Below are positions 1-9,510 of a stretch of DNA of 64,000 bases, piece by piece; the first letter of the stretch is position 1; each line of letters starts with the position of its first letter. Position numbers and translations under genes: made by a program. The notes under the pieces were generated by a model. It worked only from the letters and a program-made list of their open reading frames with translations, had not been told where the DNA came from and did not search any database. The stretch lies in contig NW_004450566.1 of assembly GCF_000321225.1 (NCBI RefSeq), positions 1,266,292 to 1,330,291 of the forward strand, written 5' to 3'. This DNA comes from Odobenus rosmarus divergens. Lineage: Eukaryota; Chordata; Mammalia; Carnivora; Odobenidae.

Positions 1-2654
1 CTATAGGGTACATTACACCATTGTTATTATTATTTATCAAAACAGAATGTTAATGTACTCTAAAGACACATTAAAAATAAGAGTTAAGCTATACCCTTCC
101 CATGGTGACCTTATTTGGAATCAAAATATTTGGTTTTCATTGTTAGGTCCTTTTTCTATACTCCTTGCCCACCCAACTTCAAAGAACCTTATGGACGCAC
201 TCTCCCTAAAGCTTTTTCCCCTCCTCCATATCTCAGGTGCCCTTCCTCCTGGAGAAAAACAGTCCTTGAAAGTCTTTACTTTTTGGATTTCCAGAATGAG
301 TTTTGAAGTAAAACCCATGAAAAATAACAGCCCTGAAAACCTTGGTTCATTTGCTCTAATTGTTCCTGACTAAAACCAAGCAAACTCATTTTCTCATCTG
401 TGTTCCTTCTATTCTTTCAACTCATTAAATAATTTAATTGAAACCCTTTAAAGTTGAACCGAATTCCCAGGTAACCACCGTCTTTCCTTTACCTGTTAAG
501 TGCCTATTCATTTTCTCTTCCCCCAAGTGATTTTTCCAGGGACTAATTGTTTTAATTCAGCCCAGGATCTATTTTATCCCACACTTTGTTTTGCTGAATG
601 GTTCCGGTGGCTGAAAAGGAGCGTATTTGCTGAGCAATGGGGCTTTGAGGCAAACTGAGGAAGGAACGTGAAGGCAGGGAATGAGGCAGGTTGTCCAAGG
701 TGTTGTCCTGTGCCGAGATCTGTACACAGCAGGCGTTTTTGGGCTTTCTTCTGCACTACTCAGAGCAACCAAGACTATACCACAATTCATTTGAAGGGAA
801 AATTAAATTAAACAGGAAAAGAAGCAGATACGTGTGTCTGACAGTTGGTTTTGACTCCCACCCACTGAGAGAGTAGAGTTTGTTTCAGTTGATGCCTGGT
901 TTTTGGTGATATATTGTTTGTTGCAGTTATTTTTAAAGCTATTCAGTTACTCTATCTTGAGAGATGGGTGTGAGAAAAAAAAAACCCAGCTCTTTTCCTT
1001 TGAAACTAGCGTATGCCTTAACCTACTGGTAACAACAACTCTTCTGTGTCAGTCATTTGCTGGGCCCCGCTTGTGAATGAAATCTCAGGAGACTTGCCCA
1101 ATAAGCCCAAGGTACTGGAAATCATTTACAAGCCAGAGGAACTGTACTCCTCTCTTTACACATCAGTGTGTTTATTATTAAAAAACCACAATAGGAAAAC
1201 ATACTCTCAGATTTTAAGGAGACACGGCTATAAAATATGTGTCATGCTTCTAGTGGTTATGGTTATAATGGGGACTTCTCCTCATTATCTCTTATTGCTT
1301 TGATTTAGAGGTCTTGAAAACAGGACTCTCTGTTTCGTTGTATTATCCAGGCAGAGCATCTTAAGGCTTTTAGAGCCACATCACAGGACGTGGTAGTTGT
1401 CCTGATAAGACATGGACAAGACAAGACGTGTTCAGAGACTGGGCTGACAAGAACAGGAAGTGGCAAATAATATCACCTGAGGGCTCATGAGCAGGCACTG
1501 CTATGACCCATGCCTCATTTCTACTAATATTAGCAAAAATCTTTTGGGATACTCCTTGGACTGTAAGGTGTATGCAGGGTAGCCTAAGATAGTACTGACA
1601 TCCTCATTAACCTTGACCCATTCCAGAACTCTGAACTCCTCAGTAGATCTAATAATTCATTCAAACTCTCTGGTATCCACACGAGTAAGCTTCACATACC
1701 TATGGCCATGTCTCCCATAGCCCTGTCTCTTGGAATTTCTGGTGATTTTTAAAGATTAAAGCCAGGACACCGTGCATAAAAAATCTTAGATGCTTTAGCC
1801 GATGTTCTTTTTCCAAAGAGGGTTTACTTTTTCTTTCTTCACCAGATGGATAGAGTGAGAGCTGATTACCCACGTCACTCTTCATACCCATTGAAAAAAC
1901 CTGTGTGAAGGCGAGAGCATTGGTTTTTTTTTAAGGATCCCCAGGTGCTTCTAATGTGTGGCCAAGTTGATGGACCATTGTTACAACCTAGTATGTCACG
2001 AGGGACTTCTCCCTAGTCCTTGTCTCCTCAGCCCTTGAGACTGAACCCTAATCCATGTTGTCTAACCCCGGCAAGGCAAGACTGTCAACAATCCCATTCA
2101 GTTCTTCAAGAGGTCTTGCTTTGTTTCTTTAACCATACTTGTCTCAAGCATCTTCAGAATTCAGCAGATGTTTGGAGGGAAGAGGTCATATTTCAGGTTC
2201 AACTCTCCACCCTTCCCTTTTCATCAGGATTGTGGCCTCCAAGTCTCTTAACATTGTGTCAGCCCCATGAGCTTGGCAGGGTTCTGCTGGTTTCTTTAAT
2301 CCCAGCAGCCTCTCTTTGCCCAAACAAAATCCATGTTTTCAGTCTCTTGTCTATTCCCCAAGTCAGTGTTATGTCCCCAGAAAGAAAGCAGCAGAGTATC
2401 TTTCCACCTCTCCATGCTTTGCTGTTCCCACCCTCACGGGACCTCAGCCTCTCCAGCTTCATCAAATCCCTGGTGCCTCTCAAATATGCTTACGCATGGT
2501 TTTTAAAATCTAATCTTCTGGTTGTTCTTAATGAGCACCAGTCTTCTATAAACTACTCCATTATATCCAGAAGTAGAAGTCTGATTTCTTTTAAAATATT
2601 TTACTTCATCATATTCATGATTAGTAATATCTAGTGCCCCAATCCATATGCAGA
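1..2654. other. Intergenic stretch, no gene recognised
   Basis: No exon or clear repeat was recognised through most of this stretch. A short MER5-like fragment lies near 1930-1990 (wording 'cccaggtgcttctaatgtg'). The longest open frame (about 204 codons from a TTG near 2020 to 2634) has no recognisable domain and looks like chance. A short stretch after 1351 resembles an OAS DxD region only weakly and is listed under rejected items. Confidence 0.5.
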
Positions 2655-3062
2655 TGATAATTCGTTTAATAGTTACTTGTTAATCACCTACTGTGTGTCA
2701 GATACTAGGGACAGGGCAGTGAACAAAACATACACAGCTCCTGCCTTTGTTCAACTAACACCCCAGAGTGAGAGAAATAAGCAAATAATATAATGCCAAG
2801 TGGTAACTAAATGCTATGAAGAAACATAAAGCAGGGGAAGGGGGCAGGGAACAGGGAGGGAGTTCTTGTTTTAAAGGGTGGCCAGGAAGGGCCAACTGGT
2901 GCAGCAGACACCTGAATAAAGCCAGGACTGGAGCCACATGGATCATCTTCAATGGGGTATACCTTCTAGGTATAGGAACAGCAATTGCAAAAACCCTGAG
3001 GAGGGACCATTTCTGGAATGTTCAAGAAATATCCAAGGGAGTAGCAGGGCTAGAGTAAGGGG
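2655..3062 (-). repeat. L2 LINE relic, reverse orientation
   Basis: Degenerate text matches the reverse complement of the L2 3' region: 'tactgtgtgtcagatacta', then 'cagtgaacaaaac', a stretch like 'atgctatgaagaaacataaagcagg', and the block around 2975-3050 resembling 'aacagcaagtgcaaaggccctgag'. L2 predates the placental radiation, so this is an old insertion. It ends about 75 bases before the candidate OAS-like exon at 3139. Confidence 0.7.
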
Positions 3063-3138
3063 AAGGATGATTGAACATCATCTTGTGTTTCCTTCTTTCT
3101 CTATTATTTCTCATGACATGTCATGTTCCTTTTTTAAG

Positions 3139-3263
3139 GATCCTAATGGGAAAGAGAGCACCCTTGTCTTTAAGATTCAATTTTATATGTACCGAAGGCC
3201 TTCACAGGCATTCCTTTGAGATCATGGCCTACTGTGACATCCTGGGGCCTGCCCCCTCCACAG
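3139..3263 (+). CDS. Candidate upstream exon of the OAS-like gene (end of catalytic lobe)
   Basis: The frame ends ...SFEIMAYCDILGPAPST plus one base before a good donor (CAG|GTAAGA at 3264). That leftover base joins the two leading bases of the exon at 8920 to make Gly, so the phase fits. The peptide aligns with the OAS segment holding the third catalytic aspartate (family pattern EFDVLPAFDALG), but the catalytic Asp position reads Glu here. A pyrimidine-rich tract ending TTTTTTAAG suggests a start at 3139. Alternatively the frame is open back to an ATG at 3113; from there the four pieces add up to 236 codons including the stop. Family exons of this type are about 280 bases and begin with the P-loop and DxD motifs. 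Here that part is missing and L2 sequence sits instead. It could be a real short exon, a decayed remnant or a coincidence. Confidence 0.42.
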
Positions 3264-4386
3264 GTAAGATGTATTTTTCTTATTTCACGGGAAGCCTTAA
3301 AATGACTGCTTTTTCAGGTTGTACTTATAGATGACTGACTATATCTGGACGCAGTATTGAACGAGGCTTAGGGAACCAGCCTGCTTGCAGTAGAACTGGA
3401 ACATGGAGTGTTTCTAGGAGCCCTTTTTCTTTTCTATAGCACGTAAACACCATGCATCTCTATGCCGCCAGTTTTTAATTTGAAAAGTTTGATCAAGGAT
3501 TGACTATTTGTCCAGTATGATGGAGTAGAGAAAGAGCGCAGGAATCCCTACTTGAGCCTAAGTTGAGTTTGCACCAGGATTCAGCCACCATCTGGCGGAC
3601 TCAGGAGGGTAAATGAGTCTCCTCCAGTGGGAAAGATGGGTTAGAAACACAACATGGACCCAAACTCAACAGATCAGTGTTGAAGAGAGAGGTGCTTAAT
3701 ACTCAGCACCAGTGGACGCATGCCCCTGTCTCTTGGAGAAAGATTTCCAAAAAGTGTGAGTGAAAAGCAGAAGAGCTGTTTCCTGGCTGTCTGCTGTGGC
3801 AGCCAGAGCTCAGGTCAGACTGGCTTTGCAGCCTGGGTGGTAGAGTGCAGCTCTGGGGTTACTGTGTGAGCGGGGAAGGCGTCCAGAGGTGCCTGAGCAG
3901 CCGAGAGGCACCCTCACTCTGACTGAAGAGGAGGCAAGAACAGGCCTCTCTCCTTGATGCTCTTACTTTCCTGGTACTGGCAGAAGCAGTGTGCCTTTGG
4001 CAAGCGTGACCACCCCGATGGCATTACTGTTTTTGGTAGGAACATCAATGCCTTCGGTAACAGCAGCCGCAGAAGACATGGAACTGCACAGAAGATCGGG
4101 ATAAGGTGGTGATAGCAAATAGCATGCGGTATAGAAAGAAAGAGTCTGCAAGCACATGTGAGCTAGTTAATGGGCACATCTTAGATGGGGGAGAAATCTG
4201 AGGGAACTCCTTCAAGAAATGGGAAATGAGAAGGACAGAGTCATAGAATGGCATTGTTATGGCCATTGTGATGCTATTTTTATCCCTGAGACGTGGTATC
4301 TGGAATGAGATATGATGTATAAAATTTAGTCATATGTATAAAGAGGGGGGATAAAGTATCTCCATTAGGCAAGAAGATGAAGGACC
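3264..4386. other. Non-coding stretch with weak L1-like fragment
   Basis: If the upstream OAS-like exon is real this begins its following intron. No exon was recognised. Between about 3510 and 4280 the wording ('tatgatggagtagagaaag', 'accatctggcggactcagg') recalls the 5' region of an L1 element, but divergence is too great for a firm call. Confidence 0.3.
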
Positions 4387-4740
4387 TGTTGTGGGCCCCT
4401 CCAGATTCACATGTCAAAGCCCTAACCCCCAGTGTGATGGTATTATGAGGAGAGGCCTTTGGGAGGTAATCAGATTTTGATGAGGTCATGGGGCTAGGGC
4501 CCCCTTGGTGGGATTAGTGCCCTGAGAAGAAGAGAAGGAGACCCCAGAACTTCCTCTCTGGGCCATGTGACAGCAAGAAGGCAGCCAACTGCAAGCCACG
4601 AAGAGGTCTATCACCAGGAACCAAATGGTTCCTTGACCTTGGATTTCTCAGCCTCCAGAACTATGAAAAAGTATATTCCTGTTGTTTAAGCCATCTGGTC
4701 TGTGGTATTTTGTTATAGTAGCCCAAGCAGAGACCAAATG
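4387..4740 (+). mobile_element. Solo LTR of MaLR (MLT1/MST-like) type
   Basis: Landmarks of the mammalian MaLR LTR occur in order: a 'gaggcctttgggaggtaatc' type block, 'gatgaggtcatggggctagg', 'gggattagtgccctgagaag', 'gcaagaaggcagccaactgc', 'cctccagaactatgaaaaag', 'ctgttgtttaagccatctg' and 'ggtattttgttatagtagc'. No internal retroviral sequence follows, so it is a solo, decayed LTR. A second, better preserved relative is at 59927. Confidence 0.8.
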
Positions 4741-4814
4741 ACTAAGTGATTTATGTAGATGTAAATACATTCTCCAGAGAACTTGGAAGTTGAATCTAGT
4801 CTTCTGCTTGACTT

Positions 4815-4845
4815 GAAAAAAAAAAAAAAATATATATATATATAT
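4815..4845. repeat. Poly(A) followed by (TA)n simple repeat
   Basis: A run of A is followed directly by alternating TA. It probably has no function beyond length variability. Confidence 0.9.
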
Positions 4846-5167
4846 TCTCTTTGCAGCAATAGGCAGATATGAAACTGCCATGAGCCAATACATGACCAGT
4901 GATCTTCCCGTAGCTTAGCAGGATGTATCAAACATTTTAATTGATCTCATTTATTTATCTCATTGGACTATTATTTGTGGAATATCTACCATGTAAATAC
5001 TTAAAATGGATTAGATAGGAGATCAAGATTTTTGTTGTTTTGGAGCTCACATTTTGTAGAGGAGAGTTTCATGAGCCCAGTAATCCTGAAGTATCTGTTT
5101 TTCCCTAAAGCTCCACGCTCTCTCCTGTCTCTCTTGCACACTGTTTCCACTGATACACTTTTCTTCT

Positions 5168-5277
5168 TTTTTTTCCGTTTATTTAAGTAAACTCTCTACC
5201 CAATGTTAGGCTCTCGAACTCATGACCCTGAGATCAAGAGTTGTAAGCTCTCCCGACTGAGCCAGCCAGGCACCCCC
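5168..5277 (-). mobile_element. CAN-SINE fragment, minus strand
   Basis: A T-rich tail ('ccgtttatttaagtaaactc') is followed by reverse-complement SINE body text, including 'catgaccctgagatcaagag' and the head 'gagccagccaggcaccccca'. The first half of the tail region is short and diverged, so this is an older subfamily. The following 'tgatacacttttctt' repeats the sequence before the tail and is a plausible target-site duplication. Confidence 0.85.
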
Positions 5278-5299
5278 AATGATACACTTTTCTTAACCT

Positions 5300-5575
5300 G
5301 CCTCATCCTACACCCTGCCTTGAAGTTTCCGCTTACCTTTCAAGACTCAGCTCAGCGTCAGCTCAGCGTCCTTCTCTAATCCTTCCTAGACCTGCCTCTT
5401 CTGCTTTTCTCCTTTCTCCTTGTATCACTGCCGCAGCACGATCCTCTTATATTGTCACTGTGCACAGTTTTGGCTTCCCACAGTGTTTTGAGCTCTGTGA
5501 GCATAAGCTTTGTCTTTGTGCCTGGCACTTTATTATTCAATAACTGTTTATGGAATAAAGGGAATGAATAAATAT
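5300..5575 (+). repeat. L2 LINE 3' end, plus orientation
   Basis: Recognisable L2 3' phrases occur: 'agactcagctcagcgtc', 'ccttctctaatccttcctag', 'gctctgtgagcataagc', 'tttgtgcctggcac' and 'ttatggaataaa'. An 11-base unit AGCTCAGCGTC is tandemly doubled near 5350-5371, a small local slippage. Confidence 0.7.
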
Positions 5576-5689
5576 AACATTGGTCCTACCCTCTCAGCCA
5601 GACTCCAGAGGAACATGTTGACTTTCTTGATGTAGTTCTCTTACTTATCAGCACTGTTGGACAGTGTGCTGCTCATATTAAAATTCTCT

Positions 5690-5830
5690 TCTGTTGTGCT
5701 ATAATTTGTTAATACACATATATTGCGTGCTTGCCACCTTCTAGGAACTATTAGCACTGGGGATGCAAACATGAATAAGATGTGAGGGGGTTTATAGTCT
5801 GGAGGAGAAAACAGAAACATAAAACAGTCA
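5690..5830 (-). repeat. L2-like fragment, reverse orientation
   Basis: The wording 'tgcgtgcttgccaccttctaggaac' through 'cactggggatgcaaacatg' and 'agtctggaggagaaaac' matches the reverse complement of the L2 3' region. It is heavily diverged. Confidence 0.55.
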
Positions 5831-6009
5831 TTTTAATATAACATCATCTATAATAAGACAAAAGTATGGGGAACTCTGAAATAAGATAGGGTACTGGGAA
5901 AGGGAATGTGGGCTCTTAGGGTATCCTACAGTTTTATTAAGTCCTCTTGGCTCTGATAATCTTGCTGATCCTGTCAGATTTTTTTTTCTTTTTGAAATGC
6001 TGTGATGTA

Positions 6010-6480
6010 TCCAGCACCCATTATATGCCATACATAATTCTCATTGCCCTAAAGGTAATCTGATTAAATGATCTCATTTGACTTGCAAAAAAAAAAAAAA
6101 AAAAAAACCTAAAAGAAAGCTACTATCTCCAGTGTGAATATTTAAAAAATTGAGCCTTAGAAAATGTAAGCGATTTACCCACAGTTATGTAGCCAGTACG
6201 TGCAAGCGCTGGGATGTAAGTCCAGGTCCTTCAGACTGTCTAGGACCTGTGTAGTCTGATACAACATCCAAGTTCTATAATGGAGAGAACACCCTGGGCT
6301 TGCAGCCAAATCCTAGATCTATTTCATATTATCTATGAGACCTTGGGTAAGTCATGTAAAACTCTCATTTTTTTCATCTATAAAACAGATATAGTTGTAA
6401 GAATTAAAATACGAGATTTAATTTGAAATCATGTAGCAAAATGCTTAGTACAATGAATATTTATTTTTAAAAAATATAAT
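6010..6480. repeat. Two adjacent MIR elements in opposite orientations
   Basis: The first (about 6010-6260) carries MIR core text 'gatttacccacagttatgtag' and 'gctgggatgtaagtccagg'. The second (about 6275-6480) carries the opposite-strand core: 'gagaccttgggtaagtcatg', 'tcatctataaaacagatatag' and 'atgcttagtaca'. A poly(A) run at about 6087-6107 interrupts the first. Confidence 0.7.
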
Positions 6481-7029
6481 TCCATCTCCTTAAGTCTTAC
6501 CATAGGCTCATAAAGCTCTCGTATTTGTGCAAATGTTTTCTTTCTCTTGTGTGCAGACTTCAAAAGCACAATTGTTAGCCAACAGCAGCTCCTCGGTAAT
6601 TGTCTTGAGGATTTGAGGCTATATCAGTAGCTCTCAAGTGAAAATGTCTCCCAGAGGAGCAGAAGCATATTTTTACATTGGCTTCTAAGTCCCCTAAGTT
6701 CTTGAGCACCGCTGTGTGAAATGAATTGAAAAAGCCTGAAATTATTAGGTAGCCCTGCTTCTCTCCACTGAGGATGGGGAGTGGGTTTTATAGGACAACA
6801 ACAGTCCAGCAACTCAGACAAGTCCTAGGATTCCAAGGAATTTTAGTGGGCAACTATATGTTACTAATAATTGTCAGAGCAAGACTCAGATGATCACCTC
6901 AAATCTTCACAGGCATCTTGATGTTATTCCCTGCACATCTTACATATGTGTAAACAAGTAATAGCGTGGCCTGTGTGCCACAGTGCAGCCCAGAGCCCTG
7001 AGATCTGACAAGACCATGATTGATAACAT

Positions 7030-7440
7030 TCCTGCTCCAGATAGGATTCTCAGATCAGCACTACTAGCGTCACTTGGGAATGTGCTAGAAATACAGAATC
7101 TTGGGCTCCATCCCAGACCTACTAAATGAGAAACTGCATTTCAAAAGATTCCCACATGATTCTTGTAGTCATTAAAGTCTGAGAACCCCTGAATTAGCCA
7201 TCGGTTAGGAAGCATTTGGGCTCAGATCTAACCTGAAATAGAGGGCAGTAAGGTGACAACAGATGGCTTAATTTCCCAGCCATGCTGACTTTGGGCAACC
7301 TACTTAACCTCTTGGACTCTACTTTCTCATTTGTAAGCTGGAGAGAATAGTAGTTCCTGTATCTCAGGGATGTCAAAGAGTAAATGTGTTAATAATTATA
7401 AAGCACTTAGAATAGTATTTGATTCAAAGCAAGGGAGCTA
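7030..7440. repeat. MER5-like DNA transposon relic followed by MIR
   Basis: About 7030-7190 reads like MER5A ('cagcactactagcgtcacttgg', 'gggctccatcccagacctac', 'aagtctgagaacccctg'). About 7195-7440 is a MIR with 'gactttgggcaacctacttaacctc' and 'aagcacttagaatagt'. Both are old fixed insertions. Confidence 0.65.
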
Positions 7441-8919
7441 AGTATTCCTACTTTACAAGTGATGGAGATGATATGACGACGATAAAATAAAGACTCACCT
7501 AAGTCACACAGAGAAGAAACAAAAAATCATAAGCCTCAAAAATAAGTTAGAGACCCTAACTTGCGTTCCTACCAGTGAAGAACTTTGAAGGAGGGGAAAT
7601 GTTGATATAGTAGTGGCTTTGAGGAGATAATCCCTGACATTTTATCAGCTAGAGTAGGTCATCAAATACCTGACATACCTATTGAATAACAAAATTTGAG
7701 TTAAATTTTTCTTTTATTTTTATCATCATAAATCTGAGTTTCTGTCCGAGTCTGATTGCTAAGAAAGGCAGAGAGCCTCCCAGTAAAACTGAAAGGTCTT
7801 TTTTTTTTTTTTAACAGTTCTAATAATTGTTGCTTGGGAAGTTTGGGACTAGAATATGTTTGTTATAATATTCGCCATATATAACTCTATTCACTTATGG
7901 AATTTGATTTTACTCTCTAATCTGTTGATAATCAACCTACTATTATATCTCTGATTTGACCCTCAACAGCTGGACAAATATGAAAAGACTGTACAGATAT
8001 GCTTGAAATTAGGAATCCAGATCAAGGCATATAAGTATTATTTTTGTAAAAATGTATTTTATAAGTAAAATAAAATTCCTGGCCCGAGTTAACTTTAAAA
8101 TATGTATTGTAGATTCGAAATTTGCCACAATTAACAAGCGTGTCATTGTGTGACAATTTAGTCAGGCAGAAGGATAGGTAAATATAAGGGCTGTCCAAAA
8201 TAAATTCATATTAGAACTTCTAATTGTGTTGAATTGGGAAAATTTAAATAGATTACGATCAAATATACTAAACATTTATATTCATACAAGTAGAATAAGC
8301 ACAGCCTGAGTTGTAGTATTAAGCTACAGATGATTATTTGATCATTCTTGCCATTTAATCTAGTTTTCCTCCCTCTTTAGTCTATCACTAACTGAAATGG
8401 ATTATTTGTTTTAAATTTGACTTAAATACATCTTTAAAGTCATCTCTACCTTTATAAATATAATAAATTCCCTCAAGAGTCCAGGTAGTAGAATCTCTTC
8501 TGCAAGTATGTATACAAATAGGGACAATTTAGATATTAAACAAGGGGGATTATATAGGTTATTGTTGAGAGAGCCTGATGACATTTAGCTTATATGTAGA
8601 TGATATTTGCATAAGGTAATGAAATATGCTTCTGGGAAATAAACTTTCTCTGCAAATAGACAGAAAATCAACCTCATCAGAGTTGCTCAAACCAGAGTTT
8701 GCTCATTTGAACTGCTCCGGCATTGTGATGTTGAAGCTTTCTCTTTTAATGACTTGGGTAAACTAGAACAACATTCCTAAAAAGAAAAAAAACTGTTTGG
8801 TTTTGAATGACCAAGGTCTAATTAATCAGAGTAACATAGCTCATTTGTATCAGGGGAAACCAGGAAAGGAGAGGAGGGAGCAAATACTCACAATAGTCTT
8901 TGTTCCTTGGTGTGAACAG
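7441..8919. other. Non-coding AT-rich stretch before the OAS-like exons
   Basis: No exon or confidently named repeat is seen. The last 40 bases ('ctttgttccttggtgtgaacag') form the polypyrimidine tract and acceptor of the exon at 8920. If the OAS-like gene has further 5' exons, its intron covers this stretch. Confidence 0.5.
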
Positions 8920-9109
8920 GTTTAAAACTTGACCTTTACCGCAAACTGTACCTCTGTGACGACAGGGACATGGCACAGCTGTGTGCCTTGGCCCTCTTGC
9001 CATACCAAGTGGATTTTGTCCAGGTGTCTGTGGCAAGGGTGAAGGAGCTCACTCGTTTAATGATACACTGGTTCAAGACATCATTTGCCAGGTCCACGGA
9101 GGAAAATAA
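8920..9109 (+). CDS. OAS-like exon corresponding to OAS1 exon 3
   Basis: The acceptor is GTGAACAG|G and the donor AA|GTATGT; the exon is 190 bases, close to the family exon. The frame runs LKLDLYRKLYLCDDRDMAQ ... YQVDFVQVSVARVKEL then TRLMIHWFKTSF. It aligns with the OAS stretch running from the PNPQIY region to the helix with pattern LIRLVKHWY. The Arg of that helix is kept, but the Lys that in OAS1 contacts the nucleotide triphosphate is Ile here (RLMIHW). The exon starts with two bases of a split codon and ends with two, which joins the next exon as Lys-Phe. No stop or frameshift is present. OAS membership rests on this exon together with the next two. Confidence 0.8.
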
Positions 9110-9335
9110 GTATGTACCAGCACACGGGCACCAAGTGAGCCTTTCTCTTTTCATATTCCTTTCTTTTACACTTCCAGGCCCCACCTCTTTCCTTGGTAGG
9201 CAGAGGAGAGGGAATATGTGGAGAGAGAGAGAGAGAAAGGGCTGTCCAGAATATGGAACATCTGTATTACATTATTCCAAAACAACATAATGGTTTGGTA
9301 GGAACCAAAGAACAGAAACAAAAATATTCAGTGGC

Positions 9336-9500
9336 CAGGGCGCCTGGGTGGCTCAGATCGTTAAGCGTCTGCCTTCGGCTAAGGTCATGATCCCAGGGTC
9401 CTGGGATCAAGTCCCGCATCGGGCTCCCTGCTCCTTGGGAGCCTGCTTCTCCCTCTGCCTCTCTCTCTCTTGAATAAATAAATAAAATCTTTGAAAAAAA
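9336..9500 (+). mobile_element. CAN-SINE, plus strand, with 10-bp target duplication
   Basis: A full head-to-tail SINE with body 'gcgcctgggtggctcagatc' and tail AATAAATAAAATCTTTG. The duplication ATTCAGTGGC flanks it at 9326-9335 and 9501-9510. It lies in the intron 230 bases downstream of the OAS-like exon ending at 9109. Confidence 0.95.
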
Positions 9501-9510
9501 ATTCAGTGGC

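Noticed and set aside
1351..1470. Frame reading FRATSQDVVVVLIRHG after a splice-acceptor-like CCAG, resembling the OAS segment RSDADLVVFL
   Set aside because: Only a few residues agree, there is no P-loop before it, only one Asp of the DxD pair is present, and the frame stops soon afterwards. This is likely chance, though a decayed OAS exon cannot be excluded.
2020..2634. Longest single open frame in the window, about 204 codons on the plus strand
   Set aside because: It begins at a TTG, shows no recognisable domain or splice support, and its composition is that of T/C-rich non-coding DNA.
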